64,000 bases of DNA from Sphingomonas sp. OV641 (GCF_900109205.1 NZ_FNZB01000001.1:1240001-1304000), one strand, 5' to 3'; numbered from the stretch's first letter, positions 41,000 to 50,556 are shown. The notes: a model not told the origin generated them from the sequence alone. A program made the numbers and translations.

Positions 41000-43105
41000 T
41001 TACGGGGCGCCGGGCCCGATCAGCTTCTGCGCGAAATACACCGTCTGCAACGCCTGCAGCCGCGCGCCCTGGGCGATATCGGCATCGCCGGAATGGCCGC
41101 CGGCCGTATCCTCATAGAAGAGGTACGGCAGGCCATATTCCTTCATCCGTGCCGCGAACTTGCGCGCATGTTGCGGGCCGACGCGATCGTCCTTGGTGGT
41201 CGTCCAGATGTACGGCTCCGGATAACGGCCATCCTTCCGGAGCGCATGGTAGGGCGACATGCTGGCGAGAAAGGCGCGCTCCTCCGGCACGGAAACGGAG
41301 CCATATTCGTCCACCCACGACGCGCCGGCGGCGATGCCTTCGTAGCGCAGCATGTCGAGCAGCGGCACCTGGATCGTCACCGCGCCCCAGAGTTCGGGGT
41401 GCTGGGTGAGCTCCACTCCCATCAGCAGACCGCCGTTGGAGCCGCCATAGATGCCAAGCTTCTCCGCGCTGGTGATGCGGCGCGCGAACAGATCCCGGGC
41501 GATGCTGGCGAAATCGTCGAACACCAGCTGGCGCTTCGTCTTGCGGCCCGCCTCATGCCATTTCGGCCCGAACTCGCCGCCGCCGCGAATGTTGGCCAGT
41601 ACGAAGGCGCCGCCCCGCTCCAGCCACAGCTTGCCCGTGATGCCGGAATAATAAGGCGTATTCGAAATCTCGAAGCCACCGTAGGCGGTCATCAGCGTCG
41701 GCGTACTCCCATCCTTGGGCGCTCCGTCGCGGTGAACGAGGAAATAGGGCACCATGGTGCCATCCGACGAGCGCGCCTCGAACTGCTCCACGATGAGGCC
41801 GCTGGCATCAAACCGCGCAGGTGAGGATTTCACGGCCGTCGGCGCCGCCGCGCTCGACGCGTCGAATGCCAGCAGCCGGGTCGGCGTGGTGAAGCCTGAA
41901 ATCGTGAGATAGCCGCGATCGCCGCCATGTTCGGCCGTCACCAGATCGACCGACAGATTGTCGGGCAGATTAAGCGCACGGCTCTTCCAGCCCTCGCCCG
42001 AGGGCGTGAACACCATCGCCCGGCCGCGTACGTTGTCGTAAACGGACGCGATCACCGCGGAATCGGTGACGGCCACATTGCCTCGATCCACCGACTGACG
42101 CGGCCCGGGCGCGAAGATCGTAACGAGGTCGCCGCGCCCTTCCAGTGCATCCTTGAGCGGCAGCGAGGCCAGCGCGCCTTCCGGCACCTTGCCCCATGTT
42201 TCGCTGGTGCGAACGACCAGATGGCCGCTCACCAGCCCGTTCACCTCCACCTTGCCGGGCAGGGGCACCTTCACCGCCCTGGTGCCGTCCCAAAGCAAGA
42301 TATCCGAGGTGAAGAAGGTCTTCGCGCGGGTGATCACGATCGCACGATTGCCCTGTGCGTCCCGCTCGACCGAAGGCCAGGTGCCGATATCGTCGGGCGT
42401 GCCGCGATGGATCTCCTGCGCGGAGGCGAGCGGCTGGCCGCGCTTCAGGATCTTTACGACGAAGGGATAGCCGGACTTGGTGAGCGTGCCCTCGCCCCAG
42501 TCGCGCGAGACGATCAGCGTGTCGGCATCGATCCAGTCGGCATTCTGCTTGGACGCGGGCAGATCAAACCCGCCCTTTACGAAAGTGCCGGTCTGGAGAT
42601 CGAATTCGCGCAGGCTGGTCGCGTCCTCTCCGCCTTCGCTCAAGGCGACAAGGCAGCGGCGCTCGTCCGGTTCCAGGCAGGTGACGCCCTTCCACACCCA
42701 TTTGCGCCCTTCCGCCTGGGAAAGCGCATCAAGGTCGATCAGCGTCGTCCATTCGGGATTGGCGCTGGCGAAATCGGCCGCACTGGTCACCCGCCAGATC
42801 CCTTGCGGGTGCGCCTTGTCCCGCCACAGGTTGAAGACGCGCCCGTTGATGATCTGCGGCATGGGAATGCGATCTTCGGCGGAGGCGATCTCCAGCGCCT
42901 CGGCGTAGAAGGTCGGATAGCGCGGGTCCGCCTCCAGCCGCGCCAGCGTGCGCTTGTTTTCGGTTTCTACCCAGGCGAGCGGCTTAGCGCCCTCCCGATC
43001 TTCGAGCCAGATATGGGGATCATCAGTCACGGCCGCGGTTTGGGCGATCCCGCCCGAGGTCGCAAGCACCGCCAATCCCACAGCCGCCAACCACCGATGC
43101 TTCAT
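41000..43105 (-). CDS. Prolyl oligopeptidase-family serine peptidase (S9), exported
   Basis: The 701-residue protein has a signal peptide (residues 1-21) and a seven-bladed propeller. Its alpha/beta-hydrolase domain has the catalytic Ser in GIYGGSNGGLLMG, the Asp in TTKDDRVGP and the His in TAGGHSG. The sequence RGGAFVLANIRGGGEFGPKWH is typical of S9A prolyl oligopeptidases. It should cleave short peptides after proline in the periplasm. It is a single gene; the DHA2 transporter gene starts 232 bases further, divergently. Confidence 0.93.
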   Translation of the reverse strand: MKHRWLAAVGLAVLATSGGIAQTAAVTDDPHIWLEDREGAKPLAWVETENKRTLARLEADPRYPTFYAEALEIASAEDRIPMPQIINGRVFNLWRDKAHPQGIWRVTSAADFASANPEWTTLIDLDALSQAEGRKWVWKGVTCLEPDERRCLVALSEGGEDATSLREFDLQTGTFVKGGFDLPASKQNADWIDADTLIVSRDWGEGTLTKSGYPFVVKILKRGQPLASAQEIHRGTPDDIGTWPSVERDAQGNRAIVITRAKTFFTSDILLWDGTRAVKVPLPGKVEVNGLVSGHLVVRTSETWGKVPEGALASLPLKDALEGRGDLVTIFAPGPRQSVDRGNVAVTDSAVIASVYDNVRGRAMVFTPSGEGWKSRALNLPDNLSVDLVTAEHGGDRGYLTISGFTTPTRLLAFDASSAAAPTAVKSSPARFDASGLIVEQFEARSSDGTMVPYFLVHRDGAPKDGSTPTLMTAYGGFEISNTPYYSGITGKLWLERGGAFVLANIRGGGEFGPKWHEAGRKTKRQLVFDDFASIARDLFARRITSAEKLGIYGGSNGGLLMGVELTQHPELWGAVTIQVPLLDMLRYEGIAAGASWVDEYGSVSVPEERAFLASMSPYHALRKDGRYPEPYIWTTTKDDRVGPQHARKFAARMKEYGLPYLFYEDTAGGHSGDADIAQGARLQALQTVYFAQKLIGPGAP

Positions 43106-43337
43106 GTGTCGCTCCCCCGTTATCAGGCATCCTCCATGCCGGGCGCGCCGGCCGGCCGCAATGTGCCGGAACTGTTTCGGATCATCCCGCCCCTTGCGAC
43201 GTTTGCCCGCCAGTCACCGCTCGTTCACGCCGTGCGGCTCGGGAGGATGAATTGCACCCGCCACAACAACCGATCGCGGGCCATCGGCATGACAGCGGCG
43301 CTTGCCCGCCCGGCCAGCTTCCGTAATGCAGGCCGCG

Positions 43338-44732
43338 ATGTCGGATGGCCTGCCCCTTCCCCGCCGCCTCTTTGCGATAGCCTCGCTGGGAAGCGGCTCC
43401 GCGCTGGTCATCATCGACGGCGGCATCGCCAATGTCGCGCTGCCCACCATCGCGCACGACCTGGGCGTCGCGCCCAGTTCGGTGGTGTCGATCGTCACCG
43501 TCTATCAGGTGATGCTGGTCATGCTTCTCCTGCCGTTCGCCGGGCTGGGTGAGCGGATCGGGCTGAAGCGCACCTATCAGGCGGGGCAGGTGATTTTCGC
43601 GGTCGCGACTTTGCTCTGCTTTTTCGCCAAGAGTCTGCCGTTCCTGCTGATCGTGCGGGCGGTACAGGCGATCGGGGCAGCGGGGGTGCTGAGCGTCTCA
43701 TCCGCGCTGATCCGCCAGACCTATCCGGCGAGCCAGCTTGGCCGCGGGCTCGGCATCAATTCGGTGATCGTCACCAGCTCCGCCGCGGCCGCGCCGACGA
43801 TCGGCGGGCTGGTGCTGGCGGTGGCGCCCTGGCCCTGGGTGTTCGCCAGTTCGCTGCCCTTTGCCGTAATCAGCATCGCGCTCGGTCGCTCCCTGCCCGA
43901 TCCCAAGCCCGGCCTTGCGCACCTCGATCTTATCGGCGCGATCATGTGCGCTGGCATGTTCGGCCTCACCATCGGCGGGGCGGAAAGCCTGGTTCATGGC
44001 GACAGCCCGGTGGTGAGCCTTGCCATCATCGCGACAGGCGCGGCGCTCGGCTGGTTCTTCGTCCGGCGTGAAATGGGCGCCCCTGCCCCGATCCTGCCCG
44101 TCGATCTTCTCGCGCGGCCGATTATCGCGCTGTCGGCGGTGGGCAGCCTGACGGCGTTCACCGCCTCCATGACCCTGCTGGTTTCCACCCCCTTCCGCCT
44201 GTCGGCGCTGGGCTTCACCGCGACCCAGATCGGCGCGTGCATCGCGCCCTGGCCGCTCACCAACATGATCGTGGCGCCGCTGTCCGGCTTCCTCTCGGAT
44301 CGCGTGCCGGCCGGCATTCTGGGCGGCATCGGCATGGCGGTGACGCTGGTGGCGCTGACGCTGCTCGCCACCTTGCCGGCGGATCCGAGCTATTTCGACG
44401 TGGCCTGGCGCATGGCGCTGTGCGGCTCTGGCTTCGGCCTGTACCTGCCGCCCAATGCCCGGCTGGTCGTCGGCTCCGCCCCGAAAGCGCGGGCGGCGGC
44501 GGCGGGCGGCCTCGTCTCCACCGTCCGGCTCACCGGGCAGACGACCGGCGCAACGCTGGCGGCGGCCCTGCTCGCCGCCGGGGTCGGCGCTGGCGCGGTG
44601 CCGTCGATGGTCGCCGCCGGCCTCGCGCTGATCGCCGGCCTGTGCAGCATCGCCCGGCTGCGGCCCTCGATCCGAAGGCCAACGATGACCGAAATGCGGG
44701 ACGACGTGCCCACGCTGCGGCAAACGCGTTAG
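43338..44732 (+). CDS. MFS efflux transporter, DHA2 (EmrB/QacA) type
   Basis: The 464-residue protein has about fourteen helices and begins like EmrB-type exporters (LFAIASLGSGSALVIIDGGI, then ANVALPTIAHDLGV). A motif C-like stretch is TSSAAAAPTIGGLVLA. The loop after helix 2 is LGERIGLKRTYQAG. It probably exports drugs or metabolites by proton antiport. The start may also be ATG 43326; 43338 is used because it begins the conserved segment. No regulator gene is next to it. Confidence 0.88.
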   Translation: MSDGLPLPRRLFAIASLGSGSALVIIDGGIANVALPTIAHDLGVAPSSVVSIVTVYQVMLVMLLLPFAGLGERIGLKRTYQAGQVIFAVATLLCFFAKSLPFLLIVRAVQAIGAAGVLSVSSALIRQTYPASQLGRGLGINSVIVTSSAAAAPTIGGLVLAVAPWPWVFASSLPFAVISIALGRSLPDPKPGLAHLDLIGAIMCAGMFGLTIGGAESLVHGDSPVVSLAIIATGAALGWFFVRREMGAPAPILPVDLLARPIIALSAVGSLTAFTASMTLLVSTPFRLSALGFTATQIGACIAPWPLTNMIVAPLSGFLSDRVPAGILGGIGMAVTLVALTLLATLPADPSYFDVAWRMALCGSGFGLYLPPNARLVVGSAPKARAAAAGGLVSTVRLTGQTTGATLAAALLAAGVGAGAVPSMVAAGLALIAGLCSIARLRPSIRRPTMTEMRDDVPTLRQTR

Positions 44733-44801
44733 GCGGCGGCCCCGGCACGGAACGCGGCCTTGCCGCTACCGTTCTTCCAGTCTCACCGACCGGAGTTGAA
44801 C

Positions 44802-45626
44802 ATGCCCTACGTCAAGACGCGCGATGGTGCCGATCTGTTTGTGAAGGACTGGGGCGAGGGTCGACCCGTCGTGCTGATCCACGGCTGGCCGCTCTCCGCC
44901 GACAGCTGGGATCCGCAGGCCCTGGCGCTGGCCGAGGCGGGCTATCGCGTGATCGCCTATGACCGGCGCGGCTTCGGACGGTCCAGCCAGCCATGGAACG
45001 GCTATGACTATGATTCGCTGACCGACGATCTGGCGGAAGTGATGAAGGCCGCCGGGGTGGAGCAGGACGCGACGCTCGTCGGCTTCTCCATGGGGGGCGG
45101 CGAAGTGGCGCGTTACATGAGCCGCCATGACGGCCGCGGCGTCAACGCGGCGGTGCTGATCGGCTCCGTCGTGCCGGGCCTGCTGAAATCCGAGGAGAAC
45201 CCGCATGGCGCGCCGGAGGCGGACCTGCTGCAGATCGGCGAAGGCATCCGGCACGACCGCGCCGACTTCTTCCGCAGCTTCTTCAAGGACTTCTTCGGCG
45301 TCGGCTATGTCACCAGCCCGGTGAGCGAGGCGACGCTCGACTGGGCATGGCGACTGGCGATGCAGGCGTCGCTGCGTTCCACGCTGGAATGCGCACGCAG
45401 CTTCAGCTTCACCAATTTCCGACCCGACCTGCCGGCGTTCCGCGTGCCGACGCTGGTGATCCACGGGACGGGCGACAAGACAGTGCCGATCGACGCCACC
45501 GGCCGCGCCGCCGCCGACGGGATCGGCATGAGCCAGCTGGTGGAATATGACGGCGCGCCGCACGGGCTGTTCGCCACCGAAAGCGACCGGCTGACCAAGG
45601 ATCTGCTGACGTTCCTCAGCCGATAA
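44802..45626 (+). CDS. Alpha/beta hydrolase, non-heme chloroperoxidase/arylesterase type
   Basis: ATG 44802 is preceded by CGGAG and gives 274 residues. The catalytic Ser is in VGFSMGGGEVARY. The Asp is in IHGTGDKTVPID and the His is in GAPHGLFATE. LIHGWPLSADSWDPQ is the oxyanion-side motif. The pattern matches non-heme chloroperoxidases and related esterases, which need no cofactor and hydrolyse esters or, with peroxide, halogenate. The natural substrate is unknown. A GC-rich hairpin follows. Confidence 0.93.
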   Translation: MPYVKTRDGADLFVKDWGEGRPVVLIHGWPLSADSWDPQALALAEAGYRVIAYDRRGFGRSSQPWNGYDYDSLTDDLAEVMKAAGVEQDATLVGFSMGGGEVARYMSRHDGRGVNAAVLIGSVVPGLLKSEENPHGAPEADLLQIGEGIRHDRADFFRSFFKDFFGVGYVTSPVSEATLDWAWRLAMQASLRSTLECARSFSFTNFRPDLPAFRVPTLVIHGTGDKTVPIDATGRAAADGIGMSQLVEYDGAPHGLFATESDRLTKDLLTFLSR

Positions 45627-45634
45627 CAAGGGCT

Positions 45635-45661
45635 CGGGCGCGGCGCTTCCTGCCGCGCCCG
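45635..45661. terminator. GC-rich hairpin between convergent genes
   Basis: A perfect 10-bp stem (45635-45644 with 45652-45661, 7-base loop) separates the convergent hydrolase and sulfotransferase-like genes. There is no T-run; it may work in both directions. Confidence 0.55.
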
Positions 45662-45668
45662 GCCACGG

Positions 45669-46451
45669 TTAGCGCGCGCGTATCCGGTGCTCCGCCATGG
45701 CGGCGTAATCCGCCTGGCATGCGTCGGCGACCTCAGCGAGCGCTGGCGGCAACGCCTCGGGTTCCGGCTCGGGCGGGCCGAAGCCGCTGGATGCCTCGAC
45801 CCGGCCATACCAATGCGCGGCCCAGACCCCGTCCTCCGCGTGGCGCCCCGGCGCCCAGGACAGCATCGCTTCATCCCACGGGATGCCGAGCGCCCCGCAC
45901 AGGGCGGACAGCGTGCCGGCGGGATCGCGCAGCACGTCCGCCGAATCGATCACCGGCGGCGCGGTGCCGAGCCGCTCCGCCTCGCGGTCGAAAAAGGCGC
46001 GCTGCGCCGCGACGCCGAGATCCGCGGGCGTCACCGTCTCGCGCTTCGCGGCATAGGACGCCGCCATGCGTGCCGGATCGCGGATCAGAAAGGCATGAAC
46101 CACGCCCGCGAGATCGTCTGGCGCGATCGGGCCGACCATGTGGTGGGGCATGTGCTTCTGGTACCAGACCGGCTTCCCCGCCGGCGCCGGGCCGGACAGA
46201 GTGGCGGCCACCGACTGCCAGTCGCAATCCATGCTGGCGATCACCGCCTCGCGCATCGGGTGATCGGCGCCGCTTTCGGCCAGGAAGCAGCCGTAGAAAG
46301 GCTCGTCGCTGACCGCACAATCGGCGCGGCTGGAGAAGCTGCGCATCATCGCCGTGGAGATGTTGCGCGGGCCGGACCACATGGCGATGCGCAGCGGCTG
46401 TTCGCCGCGAGATATCATGCGCAGCGGCTGGGAGCCGATCTCCAGCGTCAT
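45669..46451 (-). CDS. Sulfotransferase-like P-loop protein
   Basis: The 260-residue protein starts with IAMWSGPRNISTAMMRSF, the 5'-phosphosulfate-binding loop of sulfotransferase-fold proteins, followed by SDEPFYGCFL. FLIRDPARMAAS fits the 3'-phosphate-binding segment. A true sulfotransferase activity is not proven. Its ATG overlaps the aminotransferase stop by 4 bases. Plant branched-chain-aminotransferase-like proteins carry a similar P-loop domain in the same chain as a class IV aminotransferase, so the gene pair probably works as a unit. Confidence 0.8.
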   Translation of the reverse strand: MTLEIGSQPLRMISRGEQPLRIAMWSGPRNISTAMMRSFSSRADCAVSDEPFYGCFLAESGADHPMREAVIASMDCDWQSVAATLSGPAPAGKPVWYQKHMPHHMVGPIAPDDLAGVVHAFLIRDPARMAASYAAKRETVTPADLGVAAQRAFFDREAERLGTAPPVIDSADVLRDPAGTLSALCGALGIPWDEAMLSWAPGRHAEDGVWAAHWYGRVEASSGFGPPEPEPEALPPALAEVADACQADYAAMAEHRIRAR

Positions 46452-47368
46452 GCCAGTTCCCGGTCGACCGCCGCGCGATAGAGCGCCTGCAAGCGTTCGA
46501 CCATCGGGCCACGCTCGGTGCCGATCACGCGGCCGTCGATCGTGCCGATCGGGGCGAGGCCAGCGAAGGTGCCGGTGGTGAACGCCTCGTCAGCGCCATA
46601 GACGTCGGTCAGCGAGAAATTGCGCTCATACGTGGGGATGCCGGCCGCGCGCGCGGTCTCCACCACGATGCGGCGGGTAATGCCGTCAAGGCAATAGTCG
46701 CCGGTCGAGGTCCACACCTCGCCGCCCCGGACGATGAAGAAGTGCGTGGAATTGCACGTCGCGACGAAGCCATGCGGATCGAGCATCAGCGCCTCATCCG
46801 CGCCCGCCTGCGCCGCCTGGATGCAGGCGGTGATGCAGTTGAGCTTCGAATGCGAGTTGAGCTTCGGGTCCTGCACGTCGGGATAGCCGCGACGGACATG
46901 GACGGTGGCGAGGTTCAGCATCCGCGTCGCCGTGCCGGTAGCGGGCGCCTTCCACTCCGGGATGATGACGATCGTCGCCGGCGAGATGACGACGCGCGGA
47001 TCCTGATACGGGGTGGAGCGGATGCCCCGCGTGACCATCAGGCGGATGTGGACGCCGTCGCCCGTCATCTCATTGGCGTCGAGCACGCGGCGAAGGCGCG
47101 CGACCAGTTCCTCGCGGCTGATGCCGATGTCGAGCATGATCGCCTTGGCACCCTGCCACAGCCGGTCGAGGTGGCGATCGAGGAACGCCATGCGACCGTC
47201 ATAGACGCGCAGCCCCTCCCACACGCCGTCGCCCAGCATGAAACCGGAGTCGAACACGGAGACCTTCGCCTCGGGACGACGGAAGAGTTCGCCGTTGACG
47301 TCGATCAGGACATTGTCGTTGCGCGGATCGGGGGTGAAGACGTGCGTGCCGGTCGCGTGTTCGGTCAT
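46448..47368 (-). CDS. Class IV aminotransferase (branched-chain/D-amino acid type)
   Basis: The 306-residue protein is a fold-type IV PLP enzyme. The PLP lysine lies in LNSHSKLNCI, the Arg of the binding pocket in HIRLMVTRG, and the Glu block is GADEALMLDPHGFVATCNST. The start ATG 47368 has a strong ribosome site (AAAGGAG) and removes a leader that reads into an inverted-repeat element. It could be a branched-chain aminotransferase or a D-amino acid aminotransferase; the two are hard to separate by eye. It overlaps the sulfotransferase-like gene. Confidence 0.9.
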   Translation of the reverse strand: MTEHATGTHVFTPDPRNDNVLIDVNGELFRRPEAKVSVFDSGFMLGDGVWEGLRVYDGRMAFLDRHLDRLWQGAKAIMLDIGISREELVARLRRVLDANEMTGDGVHIRLMVTRGIRSTPYQDPRVVISPATIVIIPEWKAPATGTATRMLNLATVHVRRGYPDVQDPKLNSHSKLNCITACIQAAQAGADEALMLDPHGFVATCNSTHFFIVRGGEVWTSTGDYCLDGITRRIVVETARAAGIPTYERNFSLTDVYGADEAFTTGTFAGLAPIGTIDGRVIGTERGPMVERLQALYRAAVDRELA

Positions 47369-47400
47369 GGTCGCTCCTTTGTCGATCATACGTCCTACCG

Positions 47401-47482
47401 CGTTCGTGCTGAGCTTGTCGAAGCACGTGCCGCAGGCGGAGCGGCCGCGCAGCACGCACTTCGACAAGGCTCAGTGCGAACG
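47401..47482. repeat. Long imperfect inverted repeat in an intergenic region
   Basis: CGTTCGTGCTGAGCTTGTCG (47401-47420) continues to 47430. Its arm is matched in reverse by 47452-47482, with about five differences in 30 bases and one extra base. The core, GAGCTTGTCGAAG with its reverse CTTCGACAAGGCTC, is a motif I know as common in intergenic repeats of many proteobacteria. The arms are separated by 21 GC-rich bases. It lies upstream of the aminotransferase and just after lpd. It may form a large RNA hairpin that ends both transcripts. Confidence 0.7.
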
Positions 47483-47517
47483 GTGGTGGAGGTGTGCCTG
47501 CCCTCCACCCCAGCGGC

Positions 47518-48918
47518 TCAGATATGCAGCGCCTTGCCGTACGCCCCCAGCACCGCCTCGTGCATCGTCTCGCTGATCGTCGGGTGCGGGAACACCGTTT
47601 CCATCAGCTCCGCCTCGGTGGTCTCCATCGTCTTGCCGATGGTGTAGCCCTGGATCATCTCGGTCACTTCAGCGCCGATCATGTGCGCGCCGAGCAGCTC
47701 GCCCGTCTTGGCGTCAAACACCGTCTTCACGAAGCCTTCCGGCTCGCCCAGCGCGATCGCCTTGCCATTGCCGATGAACGGGAAGTTGCCGACCTTCACC
47801 TCATAGCCGGCTTCCTTCGCCTTCGCCTCGGTCAGGCCGACGCTGGCGATCTGCGGGCGGCAATAGGTGCAGCCCGGGATGTTGCGCGGGTCCATCGCAT
47901 GCGGGTGGCCGCCGGCGATCGCCTCGGCGGCGATGACGCCCTCGTGGCTCGCCTTGTGCGCCAGCCACGGCGGCGCGGTGATATCGCCGATCGCCCAGAC
48001 GCCCGCAACATTGGTGCGGCACATCGGATCGGTCTTGAGGAAGCCGCGATCGTCCACCTCGACGCCCAGCTCCTTCAGCCCGATGTCGGCCGTATTCGGC
48101 ACAATGCCGACCGCGACGATGACATGGCTGAACTCGACCGAGCTTTCCTTGCCCGACTTGTCCTTGAGCTTCGCGACGACACCCTTGTCGCTGACGTCCA
48201 GACCATTGACGCCAGCCGAGGTCATGATCGTCATGCCCTGCTTCTTCAGCGCCTTCTCGAGATGCGCCGAGACATCCGCGTCCTCGACGGGGACCAGCCG
48301 GTCGAGCATTTCGACCACCGTCACGTCGGCGCCCATGTCGTTGTAGAAGCTCGCGAACTCGATCCCGATCGCGCCCGATCCGATGACCAGCAGCTTTTTG
48401 GGCATTTCCGGCGGCGTCATCGCATGGCGATAGGTCCAGATACGCTTGCCGTCAGCCTTGGCGAACGGCAGGTCGCGGGCGCGCGCGCCGGTCGCGACGA
48501 TGACGTTCTTGTAGCCGATCTCGGTCGCCTTGCCGTCCTTGTCGGTGACGGTCAGCTTGTTCTTGCCCGTCAGCTTGCCGGTGCCCATGTGCACGGCGAC
48601 CTTGTTCTTCTTCATCAGGTGCGTCACGCCCTGATTGAGCTGCTTGGCGACGCCGCGCGAGCGCTTCACCACCGCTTCAAGGTCAGCCGTAATCCCCTGC
48701 GCCGCCAGGCCATAATCCTTGGCATGGCTCATCAGGTGGAACACCTCGGCCGAGCGCAGCAGCGCCTTGGTCGGGATGCAGCCCCAGTTGAGGCAGATTC
48801 CGCCGAGCAGCTCGCGCTCAACGATCGCCACCTTCAGCCCGAGCTGCGAGGCGCGAATCGCCGCGACATAGCCGCCCGGTCCGGAGCCCAGGACGACGAG
48901 ATCGTAAGTGTCTGCCAC
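47518..48918 (-). CDS. lpdA: Dihydrolipoyl dehydrogenase (E3)
   Basis: The 466-residue flavoprotein reoxidises dihydrolipoyl groups with NAD+. It has the FAD motif LGSGPGGYVAAI, the redox-active disulfide in GGICLNWGCIPTKALL, and the NAD-binding LLVIGSGAIGIEFASFY. The dimer-interface active-site His/Glu block is HPTISETMHEA near the C-terminus. The length is usual. It lies in the same operon as pdhC, separated by a 65-codon membrane gene, so it is probably the E3 of the pyruvate dehydrogenase complex. Confidence 0.97.
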   Translation of the reverse strand: MADTYDLVVLGSGPGGYVAAIRASQLGLKVAIVERELLGGICLNWGCIPTKALLRSAEVFHLMSHAKDYGLAAQGITADLEAVVKRSRGVAKQLNQGVTHLMKKNKVAVHMGTGKLTGKNKLTVTDKDGKATEIGYKNVIVATGARARDLPFAKADGKRIWTYRHAMTPPEMPKKLLVIGSGAIGIEFASFYNDMGADVTVVEMLDRLVPVEDADVSAHLEKALKKQGMTIMTSAGVNGLDVSDKGVVAKLKDKSGKESSVEFSHVIVAVGIVPNTADIGLKELGVEVDDRGFLKTDPMCRTNVAGVWAIGDITAPPWLAHKASHEGVIAAEAIAGGHPHAMDPRNIPGCTYCRPQIASVGLTEAKAKEAGYEVKVGNFPFIGNGKAIALGEPEGFVKTVFDAKTGELLGAHMIGAEVTEMIQGYTIGKTMETTEAELMETVFPHPTISETMHEAVLGAYGKALHI

Positions 48919-48921
48919 GTA

Positions 48922-49119
48922 TCAGTTCCTTGGTTGGCGCGCCGCCCTGATCAGCGCGGGCACGCTCATTGCCAGCATCGCCAGCATCGTCAGCAGGCAG
49001 ACCGGCTCCAGCGAGCCGGCGCCCTGCGGATAGGACCAGATGGCCGCGCGGAAGAGCGCAAGCGTCAGCAGCAGGCCCGCGGCCAGGTGCAACAGCTCGG
49101 CGGCAACCGCGCGGTTCAT
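48922..49119 (-). CDS. 65-residue membrane protein in the pyruvate dehydrogenase operon
   Basis: The frame lies between pdhC (1 base away) and lpdA (3 bases away) with no room for other signals, which supports real coding. The product has two hydrophobic helices: about residues 5-27 (AAELLHLAAGLLLTLALF) and 38-57 (EPVCLLTMLAMLAMSVPALI). It ends with the basic segment RAARQPRN. I recognise no family. Its tight position suggests a role tied to the pyruvate dehydrogenase complex or the membrane near it, but this is only an inference. Confidence 0.7.
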   Translation of the reverse strand: MNRAVAAELLHLAAGLLLTLALFRAAIWSYPQGAGSLEPVCLLTMLAMLAMSVPALIRAARQPRN

Positions 49120-49120
49120 C

Positions 49121-50476
49121 TCAAGCCAGCATGCCGAGCGGGTTTTCGCACAGCGCCTTGAACGCCTGCATCAGCTCCGCGCCGTCCGCGCCGTCGATCG
49201 CGCGGTGGTCGAAGCTGCCGGTGGCGCTCATCACCGTCGCAATGCCGAGCGCATCGTCGATGACATAAGGGCGCTTCTCGCCCGCGCCGACCGCCAGGAT
49301 CATGCCCTGCGGCGGATTGATCACCGCCTCGAACTGCTTGATCCCGAACATGCCCATGTTGCTGATCGAGGCGGTGCCGCCGGTGAATTCCTCCGGCTTC
49401 AGCTTCTTGTCGCGGGCGCGGGCGGCAAGATCCTTCATCCGCGTCGAGATGGACGAGAGCGAAGCGGTGTCCGCTTCGGTGATCACCGGCGTGATGAGGC
49501 CTTCGGGCGTCGACACCGCGACCGAGATATCGGCACGCTTGAACGTCACCAGCTCGTTCGGCGTGTACATGACGTTGCACTTGGGCACCTGCACCAATGC
49601 GACCGCGAGCGCCTTGATCATCAGGTCGTTGACCGAAAGCTTCACGCCGCGCGCACCCAGGCTGTCGTTCAGCTCGGCACGCAGCTTCAGCAGCTTGTCG
49701 AGGCGCACGTCCACGGTGAGGTAGATGTGCGGCACCTGCTGCTTCGACTCGGTCAGGCGGCGCGCAATCGTCTTGCGCATGTTGCTGAGCTTGGTCGTCT
49801 CGTGCGGGATGTCGGGGATCTGCGCCGGCGCCGGGGCGGGCACGGCGGCCGGAGCGGCAGCGCTCGGCGCCGCCTGTTGCTGCTGCGCGGCGGGCGCGGC
49901 CTTGCCCGGCTCGGCGCTTTCCACGTCAGCCTTGACGATGCGGCCGTTCGGGCCGGAGCCGGTGAGAGCCGACAGCTCCACGCCCTTCTCGGCGGCGATG
50001 CGACGCGCGAGCGGGCTGGCCTTCACGCGCTCCCCATCGCCGCGCGGGGCCTGCTGCTGCGGCGCGGGCTGCGGCTTGGTTTCGGGATTGTCCTGCGACA
50101 CCGGCTCGCCCGTCTCGCGATCGACCGGCGCGTCGACCTGCTCCTTTCGGGGTTCGGGCTTGGATTCGGGCTTGGCTTGGGACTTCGCTTCTTCCTTCGG
50201 CGCGTCCTGCTTCTTCGCCGGGGCACTTTCCTCACCCTCGCCGTCAAGCAGCATGATAACCGTGCCGACCTTCACGCCGTCCGTACCCTCGGCGACGACG
50301 AGCTTGGCGACCACGCCCTCGTCCACCGCCTCGAACTCCATCGTGGCCTTGTCCGTCTCGATCTCGGCCATCAGGTCACCCGCCTTGACGGTATCGCCCT
50401 CCTTCACGAGCCATTTCGCCAGCGTCCCCTCCTCCATGGTCGGAGAAAGAGCAGGCATCTTGATTTCGATCGACAT
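49121..50476 (-). CDS. pdhC: Pyruvate dehydrogenase E2, dihydrolipoamide acetyltransferase
   Basis: The 451-residue protein moves acetyl groups from lipoyl-lysine to CoA. It starts with one lipoyl domain ([15 protein letters not shown], lipoyl Lys in [10 protein letters not shown]). A Pro/Ala/Lys-rich linker and the subunit-binding domain ([18 protein letters not shown]) follow. The catalytic domain ends in [19 protein letters not shown] 50476 is chosen because the frame upstream (to 50638) is not lipoyl-like. The E1 genes are not in the window. LipB (13179-13844) would help to lipoylate it. Confidence 0.97.
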   Translation of the reverse strand: MSIEIKMPALSPTMEEGTLAKWLVKEGDTVKAGDLMAEIETDKATMEFEAVDEGVVAKLVVAEGTDGVKVGTVIMLLDGEGEESAPAKKQDAPKEEAKSQAKPESKPEPRKEQVDAPVDRETGEPVSQDNPETKPQPAPQQQAPRGDGERVKASPLARRIAAEKGVELSALTGSGPNGRIVKADVESAEPGKAAPAAQQQQAAPSAAAPAAVPAPAPAQIPDIPHETTKLSNMRKTIARRLTESKQQVPHIYLTVDVRLDKLLKLRAELNDSLGARGVKLSVNDLMIKALAVALVQVPKCNVMYTPNELVTFKRADISVAVSTPEGLITPVITEADTASLSSISTRMKDLAARARDKKLKPEEFTGGTASISNMGMFGIKQFEAVINPPQGMILAVGAGEKRPYVIDDALGIATVMSATGSFDHRAIDGADGAELMQAFKALCENPLGMLA

Positions 50477-50556
50477 GAGGGTCCTCAGCGGTTCCTGGGG
50501 GAGCGCCCGTCTCTTGCGCCGAGGCCTTGCGCGGTCAACCCCGCAGGAAGATAAGC

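Noticed and set aside
47494..50554. Two frames of more than 500 codons on the plus strand
   Set aside because: Both are antisense to lpdA and pdhC, which are certain, and show biased His/Arg/Leu composition.
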